From: Diplolepis rosae
Lineage: Eukaryota > Arthropoda > Insecta > Hymenoptera > Diplolepididae
NCBI GenBank assembly: GCA_030998225.1
Contig: JAPYXD010000581.1
Location: 5,963,501-6,027,500 of the forward strand
Direction: 5' to 3'
DNA length: 64,000 bases
Part shown: in pieces, positions 12,901-24,900 of the stretch
How the letters are laid out: each line of letters opens with the position of its first letter
Position numbering within the stretch: position 1 is the stretch's first letter
The notes under the pieces: model-generated
Database searches by the model: none
Seen by the model: only the letters and a program-made list of their open reading frames with translations
What the model was told of the DNA's origin: nothing
Translations under genes and position numbers: made by a program

Positions 12901-15900
12901 TTGCAAAAAGGGAACAAGTTATTCGCAGTCGATGAAAACAGTAACACCTCTGTTTGCGTTAAGTGTCGTTTTTCAAACTCCTCTGGCTAAGGAATAGAAA
13001 AAAATTAGTGTTTGTGCATTTACGGAAATGAATTACAGGTTTTATGATCGTTATCGAATTTTTAATGACCGGCGCCGGCGGAGATTTCCATTTAGATTTT
13101 ATTGTAAGTGATTTTAAAAAAAGTGCGAATTGCGATTTTGCAATTTTATTACATTTGCAGAAAAATATTCACTATATAAGTAAATTGAGTCGTTAGTGAT
13201 GAAATTTGAAAAATTCAAGTAAAACTCATTTTTTCCCATGGACTGTAAACCTACTCTAAAAATGATTGAAATTTAGTTTTCCTAATTTTGGAAAATTTAT
13301 AATAGTTTTACTTGTTTTTAGTAAATCTGATATATTTTCTTTTGTTGATGAGCTAAAAAGAGGTTACTGCGAATCAGTCAAATTTCACTGATTACTTCAG
13401 TGAAAAGCAACTGATTTAACAGCGGAAAATATTGTTTTCACTAATTAAGCAGTGAAAATTAACTGATTTAACAGTGAAAAATATTGTTTCCACTGATAAT
13501 TCAGTGAAAAGGCTAATCACTGATTCAACCAGTGAAAATTTGACTGATTCGGATTTAGAGAGTATGCTGACAGTTTTTTTCAATTTTCTGTATTTTTTAT
13601 TTGTAATACAATTGTCAGATTTTTGTGTTTTGGAAATTCTTAAGGCTCTACCGGCCTTAAGAAACATATTTTAATCGTAATACTTCGCTCGATTTTTATT
13701 TTACATCCATTAGAGCAAAATTTGCATTCAATAATTAGGGCGTGTGATTTCATATCGCATGCTTTTACTGAAAAACAGAATTGTTTATTTTTATTAAAAT
13801 TTTCCACGTCTAAAACAAAAACTATTTATTTTTATTTAAAAATTATCTCAAGTAAATTTGTAGATCTTCTCGAGATGAATAATTTTCTCCCTAAACTTTT
13901 TTTCGTATCTCGTATAGTTTTTTTTAAATCAAAAGTTTTTATTTTTAATTAAATTTTTCATTAATAAAGAAAACATATAACTTCCATAAAAAATGTTAGA
14001 GACAAAGTTGTAGATCTTTATGAAATAAACAATTTTATTTCTTAACATTTTTTTCGTATCTCGTATATTTTGGCGGGAAAATTTAATTCTTTATTTTTAT
14101 AACGTTTTTGATGAATAGAAAAAAAAACTCGATCCTATGAATTTTTTAAATAAAACCAATACCTTCTCATATGATGTGAATGTAATATATTTTTCATACA
14201 ACAAATTTTTGTTCAGGGGAGGACGTGAGAAAATCAATTATAGCAATTGTGAATGTGGATCCACTCATAGGCGAAAATGGAGAGGATCACAGGACCTCAA
14301 GATACGAAATTATGAATCGTAGTGGGAATAAAGCCCGTCTTGTGATTCGACGTGGTCTAGGATTTTACTTAAACTTCACGCTTTCAAGAAACTATGATCC
14401 AAACATTGACGGAATATCTATCGTGTTTACTTTGGATGGAGTAGAACGTCCAACGTATGGACATGGAACACTCGTTGCAATTCCTATTCTAAATTTTGGA
14501 GAAAAATCTGAAGGTTCCTGGCAAGCAACTATAGATGAAGCTACAGAAAATTCCATACGAGTCAAGGCAAGTTAAAATTACTCTTTGATTTAGATTTCGT
14601 AACAATTAAATTATAGGTCAGAAATGAAATCCTGAATTCAGTAAATTCCTCTTCCTGCAGAATTTAATTTAACCCTCTGCCTACCCAAATGACAGTTATC
14701 GTCAATAATCGTCAAATGAGGCATATAGAGAGGGGATAGCCAATGGCATCACTCATTTGAATGAATAACTCTGTATTGTTGCAATTCAAATGAATTCGAA
14801 GTTATCAGTCCTGTAACGCAAAAATATATGGAATCAGAACTATTCCGATTCATTCCGATATCTGTATCCGAGCCAATGCGAATCATTCTGAGTCAATCCG
14901 AAAAAACTTTTCGTATCTACTTTGATGAAAAACGGTAAAAAATCAATCAATCCAAATGAATTCGTGGTCGGATTAATTTGCATTGAAAATTCGGTTGGGA
15001 TCAATCCGATCTCAGATTGCTTCGGATTCATTCGATTTGATGCCGTGGATTAAATCGGATTAAGTTAGATGGATTTTTGACTGTTATTCATCAAACGAGA
15101 TACAAAACGTGTGTCGGATTGGTTCGGAATGATTCGCAATGGCTCGGATATAGATATTGGAATAGTTCTGACTGGTTTGGAATGAATTTCAACTCGATAA
15201 ATTCGCCAGTGTGGATCACTCATAGCCTTGGCGAAAGTTTCGGAAAAGAATTCAATTCAAACGAATCTGAGACATGCCGAAATCTGTTTCCGAATCAATC
15301 CGAACAAATCCAAAAAAAGTTTTGTGTCTCATTCTATATAAATTGGTTAAAAATCAATTGAACTAAATTTGATTAATTCCGTCTCAATCCGAACGAATCC
15401 GGACCAAGTTTTAAATTCTAATTAATCCAAACCAATTCGAATAAATGTGAGTTCGCAATCATTTGGATCGAAAACTTGGTTTGGATTTATTCGGATTTAA
15501 CTTGATTGAATCGAATTGAGTCGGATTGATTTTTAATCGATTTGAATTTTGAAATGGCTACCCTGGAGGAAGTATCGGATTGAAATTCATTTCGAGTAAA
15601 TCAGAACTATTCCAATTCATTCTGATATCTGCATTCGAGCCAATGCGAATCATTTCGAACCAATCCGAAAAACGTTTTGTATCTCGTTTGATGAAAAACG
15701 GTCAAAAATCAATCCGAATTAATCCGAAACCAATCTGACACCAAGTTTTCAATCCAGATCGATCCGACACCGGATTGATCCAAACCGCATTTTCAATCAG
15801 AATCAATCCGAATTAATCCAAGGTTGGAATCCGGATAAATACGAACCAAATTTTCAATCCACATTATTTCAAACTTATATTTTTTCGGATTGATTCAGAT

Positions 15901-18900
15901 TAATTGGGATTAAAAACTTGGTTCGAATTTATCTAGATTGAAGTCTCAGAATTATTCGGATTGATTCGGATTGACTTTTAAGCGATTTGCATCGAACAAG
16001 ATTTAAGACATTTTTTTTTGGATTTGGAAACAGATTTTGGAATGGCTCAGAGTAGCTCTGATTCCCTTGGAATGAATTTGATTTGGGTGAAAATGATTGC
16101 GAAATGATTTGCATATGTTATATAACAGTTATATAAAAATGTCGTCCTATAAGTATCACAGTTGCAAAACAATTTAGGTTATCTAATTGTGCCATAATTG
16201 CTACATGAAGTTACTTGTTTTGTAATTGTAGCACATATGGAACGTAATGTTTACAGTACTGTCATGTAACAATTACGTAACAAGTGTGAGTTTCCACTGG
16301 GGAACTAGATCACGTGACTTAATTATAATTTATATTCATAAAAGATTACTTTTCTCGTACACAAAACATCTTTCTGAAAATTTGGAACACATGATGATAT
16401 TACGATATGATAGGAAACAATAAAGAACTTCTGTTTGGTTCGTTTTAATAAAAATTTTGCAAAAGAATTTACAGTTTACTGTAATTGATGATAACTTTTC
16501 CAGTTTTATTGCGTGAAATTTTTTTTTTTTTGAAATAAAAAAAACTAGACACGTTCCTTATTGTATTTTATTATATTTTTCAAATTGACAGAAAAAAAGT
16601 TTATTCACGAGAAATGTATCTTGCAGGGATATATATTTACCTAAATATTTGGTCACGTGGTGTTTCAGTTGGTCTATGGCCCTAAATAACATTTTTTTGG
16701 TTTTCAATTAGACTATTTTAGACCTTTATTTAAAAAAATAATATTTTAGATTGTTCCAGCTGCGGATGCAATTGTTGGAAAGTGGAAATTGGACATAGAC
16801 ACCAAAAAAAGAGATTCAGATGGTGCCATAAGCTTCGCCCTTGATGAACCTTTTTACATAATTTTCAATCCATGGTGTCGAGGTACAAAATTTGAAATAA
16901 TAATAAATTTACAAGTTTAATCTGATCGCAGAGGTCTCGGATTCATTTGAATTGAATTTGGAGTAAAACCTTAAATTCAACTCGTATTCATTCGGATTAA
17001 ATTTCGAGTGGATGTTCGGATTCGGTCGAACGAAAATTGTACCTTGGATTGGTGTCGGATTCGTCCAAATTAATTGCTAAAAAAACGAATGGATTTAGTC
17101 TGTTTAAAAAAATTCCTTAAATTTAATTCAGATTCCTGTCGACTGAATTCTGAGTAAAAACTCAGATTCATTCGGATTGAATTGCGTATGGGCGCCCGGA
17201 TTCACGCGGATTGAAATCGTGTCGCTCGCATTGGCGTGGAAACAAATTTAGTATTTGCGTGTAATAAAAAAGAATGGTGCGAGATGAAATCCTATCCGCA
17301 TTTTTAGTAATTGATTGAGAAATGAAGTAATTGATTTCCTACATACTTTATATCTCACCTACACACATTTCCTAGAACTGGGTCACTCTATTATATCAAT
17401 TTAGAAATAGAATTATGAGCAAACTTTCACAAGCTGAAGGTAATTTTCTGGTTTTAAATTTTATCTGATTTAAGTATTATCAGATGACACGATTCGAGTT
17501 ATAAAGTAATCGGATTATGCAGATTCTATAGAGGGATCTTTAATTGGAACAATTGAGACTTTATTCATTTTCAGGATTTAACACTGAGTCATTATTTTTT
17601 CTATGTGATCGTGTGAAAATCTGAAATAGAAGAAATATTTTATTTGAAATGATGATATTAAAACAAAGGCTTAATTATATCCTTGTGCGAATTTCGGATG
17701 AATTTTATTTATTTCTTTAGCTTGTCGCAATGCGTGAGTCCATTTTAAAGTCAATCCGAACAAATTCGAATTTAATCTTAAAAATCTTTTCAAATCGAAC
17801 CCATGAGTCCCCTCTCAAGTCAATCCTAACGAATCTGGCACCAATCCGAAACACAGTTTCAGTCAATCCGTAATTATGCGTCCACTTCGGACTCAATCCG
17901 AAGGAATCGAGCATCAATCTTCAAAATTTGAGGCTTTTGAGTTCCGTATCGGAAATAGCTCAAATCATCACGGAAACGGATTCTGGAATAGAGCGGAATG
18001 GGATGAATGAAACTTTCAATTACCAGTGGTGTTAGTTGAAGTTTGCCGGTTTTTTCAATAACGAAAACACTTAATTCTCAAGGGAATCTCAAAAAAATTT
18101 TATTCAAAGTATTAACCATTGGATTCTATACATTTTGCCCATCTTTCAGGCAAATTATGGATACCATTCCAAAAAAACTTTTTCTCTTCCAAGGCAAACC
18201 ATTCGACGAGCCATTTTTCGACTTCTTCAAAATTGGCGAAGCGCTGCTCTGCGAGTGAGTGTCCCATCGATGCGAAAAGGTGATAGTCGGACGGGGCGAG
18301 GTCTGGAGAGTACGGCGGGTATGATAATATTTCCCAATTCAATGCTTTTAATGTGTTCTTCACCACTTTAGCGGTATGAGACGGTGCGTTGTCATGTTGT
18401 AGAATAACTTTGCCATGTCTTCGGGCCCATTCCGGCCGTTTTTCGATCAACGCATGATTCAAATTGATAATTTGTTGTCGGTAACGATCCGTATTCACCG
18501 TCTCACCAGGTTTTAATAACTCGAAGTACACCACACCACACTGGTCCCACCAAACACAGAGCATTGTCTTACGGCCAAAGTGATTTGGCCTTGGAGTCGA
18601 TGGGCCGACCTCACCAGGTGAAAGCCATGATTTTTTCCGCTTCGGGTTCTCGAAATAAATCCATTTTTTGTCCCCCGTGACAATTCGATGCAGAAAAGAT
18701 TTCCTTTCGAACCGTTGAAGCAGCATTTCACAAATGGTTTTTCGATTTTCCATTTGTCTATCGTTCAGTTGGTCTGGTACCCATTTTCCATACTTTTGGA
18801 TTTTTCCCATGGCTTTTAAACATTGGCAAATTGCTCCTCGGGTCACATTTAGTGTGCAATTCCTCGTCTTCGAACTTTTTCGCTGCACCAGGCTGTTCAT

Positions 18901-21900
18901 TGTCTGTTAAATCGAAATCTCCACTTTTAATTTGACAAAACCATGTTTTATATGTTCTAATCACTGGAGCATGTTCACCATAAGTTTCTACCAGCAATCG
19001 ATGAGCTTCAACTGCTTTTTTCTTTTGATGAAATAAGAAAAGCAACGAATGCCGCAAATGCGATTTACTTGGAACGAAACTCGACATATTCACTGAGGTA
19101 AACAACTATGATGCTATTATTTTGGCAGAATGTAAATCTGTATTTTTGAAGGTTATTGTCCATAGAAAAATATGACATAGATGCCAAATCATAGAAATGT
19201 ATACATATCTCTAGCGACATCTATGAGTAAAACCGGCAAATTTCAACTAACACCCCTGGTAGAATTAATGCGCCGAAATCAGTCTCTTGGAAATTCAAAC
19301 TGAAGTCAATCCAAAATACTTTCCGAATCCGTCTCAATCTGGGCTTCCCTCTAAATGCAATCCAAACTGATTCAGCAATAATCTAAAAAACTTATTCAAA
19401 GCCGTCTTCATTCGTTCTTATTCTAATGAGTAATATTAATGTCTTTTACAATTTGCCAGACGATCCTGTCTATTTGGAGAATGAAGCTGAACGAGAAGAA
19501 TATGTTTTAGCAGACACAGGACTGATTTGGCGGGGCAGTTACAATCGTTTAAGGCCTACTGTGTGGAAATTTTCTCAATTTGAAAATGAAATTTTGGAAT
19601 GTGCATTATATTTGATGATAGCTGTTGGAAAAGTCAGAGTCAATGGAAGGAATGATCCTGTTGTAGTTTCCAGATGTCTATCTGCAGCTGTAAGTAAAAA
19701 TGATTGTTGCGGATTGGCATTCAATCCGAACAAATCAGAGCTATTCTGAACCATTCCGAAATATTTTTCCAAACCAATCTGAAAAAAGTTTTCTATCTCG
19801 ATTGATGAATAACGGCCAAAAATCAATCCGATTTCATCTGATTCATTCCGCTTCAATATGAGGCATCAATCCGAATGGATTCAAACTAATCTAAACCAAG
19901 TTTTCAATATGAATAAATCTGAATCATACCGATCTCGGATTTATTGAGACTGAAAATTTGGTTTAAGATTAGTGCGGAATGAATCGGATTTATTCAGATC
20001 TATTTTTGACCGCTTTTCATCAAATGAGATAAACATTGTTTTCGAATTGGTCCGGAAACAGATTTTGGAATGGTTCGGAATAACTCTGATTTGCTCGGAT
20101 GGAATTCAAATCGGAAACTTTATCTAGGGTGTAGCAAAAATTTATTAATGGGAAATTAATTTGCAGGTGAATTCGTCAGACGACAATGGTGCAGTGATGG
20201 GGAATTGGTCAGAAGATTTTGGTGGAGGTACACCACCATCCCAATGGCTAGGGTCTCAAAAAATACTTCAAGAATATTATAAAACCAAAAAACCAGTAAA
20301 GTATGGCCAGTGTTGGGTTTTTTCTGGCGTTTTGGGAACAATCTGTCGAGCTCTTGGAATTCCTTGTCGAATAGTAACTAATTACTCCAGTGCCCATGAC
20401 ACTCAAAGTAGTTTGACTGTGGATTTCTTTGTGGATGCTGATGGAAAAGTCATGGAGGAACTCAATAGTGATTCCATTTGGTGAGAGTCTTTAAAAATTT
20501 CCTGCTGATTAAATTTCATACATTTTCAATACGCAGTTAAGGGCATGTGATACATTACCATAACAGTAATTTTAGTTTTTCAAAATTTCCCCAGCATCTT
20601 TTATTTTTACAAAAACCTTTTTTATGAATAAAACTAGAATCATTGGTCAAAAATGTCTGGTTAATGAACTCATCCTTTTTTTTGGGCCCTCAAGAGGTGT
20701 CCCAAATTTCAATCCAATTTTCATATAAAATCAATACTTGCTCATATGATGAGAATGTAAAAATCATTTTCATAGCGCCTCTTTTGAAGATCCGCAGGGT
20801 GGCCGCTGGATCGGGAAAACCGAGAAATGACTGGGAATTTTTTTAATTTTTAATAAAAAACAATTTTAGTTTGTTTCAAATGTATTACATAAAGTAAGTT
20901 TTGTTGTTTATTTATTGTTTTGCATTGATTTGAAATGGAGATTCCAGATGGTCATTTTTGTCACATATTTACTTTATTACTTCCGAAGAGGTAAAAACGC
21001 AGTGCAAGCTTGGAAAAAGTTGTATGATGTTGATCTCAAAGATACACCACGCTCTGGACGCCCAACTGAATTTGATGACGACAAAATAAAAGCAATGATA
21101 GAAAATAACCGGCGTTGTTAGACATTTAAAACAACTTGGTTACGTTAATAAGCTCAATAGTTGGGTTCTTCACAAATTAAACAAAATTCAACTCACCAAA
21201 CGAATTTTCATTTGCGATTCACTGCTGAAACGTAACGAAACCGATCCATTTTTAAAGCAAATCATAACGGACGATGAAAAATGGGTTGTTTACGATAACC
21301 TCGTGCGAAAAAGATCATGAAGGAAGGGAGATGAGCCTACACAATCGACATCAAAAGCCGATTTTCGTCAAAAGAAGGATATGCTGAGTGTTTGGTGGGA
21401 TTTCAAAGGTATTTTTTATTTTGAACTGCTCCCAAAGAACCAAACTATTAATTCGAATGTCTACTGTCGCCAGTTAATGAAATTGGACAAAGAAATCAAG
21501 AAAAAGTGGCCAGAACTGGCAACTCGTAAAGGCGTCATCTTCCATCAAGATAACGCCAGACTATATACTACTGTGGGAAAAAACTAAGGTGAATTTTTAA
21601 TTTAAACTTCGTAGGCTAACCGATTCGGGCAAACTCTTTTATTTTTATGTTAGTCCTACTGTTACTGACATCTGTGCCAAATTTCATGTCAATGTCATCA
21701 TTTTTTACATAGTTACGTTATGTATTCTAAACGACTAAAAGTGATTTTTTCGATTTTTACAATGTCTGAATTTGTTGAGCAAAAAGTGCCATTAAATTTT
21801 GTTTGCGGAATGAAATTTCAGTTGCGGAAACGTTCAGAATGTTGCAGAAGGCCTCCGGTGATTTGACCATGTCGCAGAAAAATGTTTATAAGTGGTACAA

Positions 21901-24900
21901 AGACTTCAAAGAAGGCAGAGAACGTGTTGATGACTTAGAACGCCCCGGACGACCGTGTTAAAAGATATTTTGGACAGACAACTCGTGGTTTTTGCATCAC
22001 GATAATGCGTCGTCTCACACTGCACTCGTTCTTCGTGACCATTTCACCAAAAACTCAACGCATATCGTTCCACAACCACCATATTCGCCTAATTTGGCTC
22101 CGTGTGACTTCTGGCTATTCCCCAAACTCAAAAGACCACTCCGAGGACACCGTTTTGACACGATTGAAGAGATACAAGCCAAATCAAAGAAGGCTTTGAA
22201 GCAGGGTGGCCGTTTTCATCGACGAAAATAATTCCCGGTCATTTCCCGGTCATCGAAAATTTTTTCCCGGTCATTAAGAAAATAGTTTCCAATGAATAAC
22301 AGTTAATGCAATGGGTTTTTAAACTTTTAAAATATTTTTTATCTAATTTTCTGAAATGTAATTTCTCCTGGTATACCTAAATCACGAAATAAGGCGGGAA
22401 TTTCGAAATGCATAATATAATATATAATTAAATCACTTTATGTAACACATTTAAAACAAATTGAAATCGTTTTTTATTAAAAATTTAAAAAAATTCCCGG
22501 TCATTTCACGGTTTCTCCAAGTCACAGAAAATTCCTGGTTTTCCCGGTCAAGCGACCACCCTGTTTGAAGGCAATTCCGGAAATCGAAATTAACAAGTGT
22601 TTCGAGGATTGGAAAAAAACGTTGGCATAAGTGCATTATATCGGCAGGGGATTACTTTGAAGGGGATAATATTGATTTGGATAAATAAATAAAGATTTTT
22701 CATTTTATAACAAAATTCACCTTAGTTTTTGCCCACAGTAGTACATCTTTGGTTACTCGCAAAAAATTATTGGAGTTAGGCTGGGAAGTGATGCCTCATC
22801 CACCGTATAGTCCTGATCTTGCACCATCCGATTATCATTTATTCCGTTCACTTCAAAACCATTTGAATGGAAAAACATTTGATTTAAATGAGGCTGTCAA
22901 AAATGAGTTGATTCAGTTTTTTGCTTCTGAGAACCAAACATTCTACGAAAGCAGAATTATGAAGCTGACTGAAAGATGGCAAAAGGTCATCGAACAAAAT
23001 GGTCAATACATAATTGATTAATGTTTGTTATTTGTATTAATAAACTTGCTTTGAAAATCATATAAAAAAACGCAATGACTCTGTTGCCGATCCCATATAT
23101 TATATTATGCATTTCGAAATTCCCGCCTTATTTGTGGAAAGCGAGCAAGCAACTTGAATGCAAGAGTGTGAAGCAGCCCTAGGCTGCTGTGTACAGCGCC
23201 CATTTGAGCAGGAGATTTTTTCCTTGTTGACTGTGACAATGACTTTAACAATTGTCCATTTCGTATGATTTCGTGATTTCGGTATACCAGGAAAAATTTC
23301 ATTTCAGCATATTGAATAAAAATATTTTAAAACTTTAAAAATCCATTGCATTAACTGTTATTCATTGGAAACTATTTTTTTAATGATCGGGAAAAAATTT
23401 TCGATCACCGGGAAATGATCAGGAATTATTTTCGTCGATGAGAACTGTCAGCCTGAATCCGATTTTCGGCACCTGTAGAGCGGTTTGAAACTTCAAAAAT
23501 AGGGTTAAAAATCTCAGTTTCGACCCGCTCTACAGTTACATCAAATCAAATTCCCAAAAGAGTTGCTATGAAATAGTATATTGCATCACAAGGGATGAAA
23601 TACAGCGATCGCAACAAGTGCGAAGTTTGTTGCCCGAGTGAAGCGAGGGCTGCAATCACACTCGTTGAATCCGTTGTGTTTTGTTTCGAGTAATGCACAT
23701 TATTTTTCAAAGCGCCTCTTTTAAAAATTTGAATTTAATTTGCATTTATTTGCGATATTAGAGTTTGCAATTGTCTACGAGGACACTTGTCGGCAACGTA
23801 TCCTATCTGATACGCGACTAGTGTTTCTCCGATAATGTAGGCAGTGGCAGAAATTTCAAACTCAACTAATTAATTTGAAATTAATTCCAATCTTTACGAA
23901 TTGAAAAATAAGGTGAGGGTATAAAAAGTAGTAACTTTCACTAGTAGTAACTGTATCTGTAACGAGTTAATTTTTTCAAAAAGTAACTAACGATAACGAG
24001 TACAACTTTGCTTCCGCCGTTTCTTCCCAAAATTTGAGGCTTTATTCTTAACAAGTGATTACCTATTTATGATTCAAAGTACTGTCCGTCGCTAGCCACT
24101 ACTTTTTTCCATCTTTCTGATAATTGTCGGATACCATCTCGAAATAACGATGCGTCTTTTGAGGCGATCCACGAATCGATCCATTTTTTGACTTCTTCAT
24201 ACACGGAGAAAAAAAAACTGTTGAATCAACAGATGTCATCTGCTGGAATAGGGACAGCAGTTTTTTTTGTAATATTTACAGATTTTTCTGTTGGATTCAC
24301 AGATTGTTTGTAAACTCAACAGATGAACCTGTAAAATCTACAGACATGTCTGTTAGAATTGCGGATTTCAAGAAAAAAAGAGTAATCCGTAATTCTAACA
24401 GACATTTCTGTAGATTTTACAGGTTCATCTGTTGAGTTTACAAACAATCTGTGAATCCAACAGAAAAATCTGTAAATATTACAAAAAAAACTGCTGTCCC
24501 TATTCCAGCAGATGACATCTGTTGATTCAACAGTTTTTTTTCTCCGTGTAAGAGCGGAAATGCAGATGAGCCAGGCCGTGTGCCATCGATCGAAACAAAT
24601 GGTAATCGGAAGGATCAACGTCTGGAGAGTACGGCGGATGGGGTAAGACCTTCCATTTCAGCGTTTCCAAATATGTCTTGACCGGTCTGGCAACATGTGG
24701 CCGAGCATTATCATGCTGGAGGATAACTTTGTCGTGTTTCTCTTGGTACTGTGGCCGTTTCTCCTTCAATGCTCGGATCAAACGCATCAATTGCGTTCGA
24801 AACCGATCTCCTGTGATGGTTTCACTTGGAATCAACAGCTCATAATACACCACACCGAGCCCGTCGCACAAAATGACGTGGAGGCGCGTCTGGGTATTCC

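Larger units (their letters stand above)
21568..22741 (+). mobile_element. Mariner B, inserted in mariner A
   Basis: The inverted ends begin CTACTGTGGGAAAAAACTAA at the left and (complement) CTACTGTGGGCAAAAACTAA at the right, flanked by duplicated TA at 21566-21567 and 22742-22743. It interrupts mariner A's coding sequence just after its HQDNAR motif. Confidence 0.9.
20950..23023 (+). pseudogene. Mariner A transposase, broken and split
   Basis: The fragments read in order: [17 protein letters not shown], an internal deletion, [17 protein letters not shown], then [27 protein letters not shown] (first Asp), [24 protein letters not shown] (second Asp). Then, beyond mariner B, it resumes with [31 protein letters not shown] (third Asp) and ends [16 protein letters not shown] at the stop. 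Stops after NNRRC and at 21318, frameshifts and the insertion show it is dead. Confidence 0.85.
20895..23096 (+). mobile_element. Mariner A, inserted in the outer CAGGGTGGC element
   Basis: It lies between ACATAAAGT (left) and ATATTATATTATGC (right), which are almost contiguous in the uninterrupted copy (complement of 22400-22460). TA is present at both edges. The left inverted end has decayed, so the boundaries are approximate to a few bases. It is itself interrupted by mariner B at 21568-22741. Confidence 0.7.
20796..23455. mobile_element. Outer CAGGGTGGC element (hAT-like ends) interrupted by mariner A
   Basis: The left end CAGGGTGGCCGCTGGATCGG and right end GAACTGTCAGCCTG correspond, in reverse orientation, to the two ends of the 22202-22563 copy. 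They are flanked by near-duplicate GATCCG (20790-20795) and AATCCG (23456-23461). Its repeated CCGGGAAA and AATGACCGGGAA words are typical of the family. A segment near 23130-23270 is absent from the inner copy, so that copy is internally deleted or this one carries a further insertion. Confidence 0.8.

Noticed and set aside
14567..14580. Use of the GT at 14571 as the exon 2 donor
   Set aside because: It would leave phase 1 and put exon 3 ([12 protein letters not shown]) out of frame.
18043..18371. Plus-strand frames across the mariner at 18023-19259
   Set aside because: Shadows of the minus-strand transposase, which carries the D,D34D motifs.
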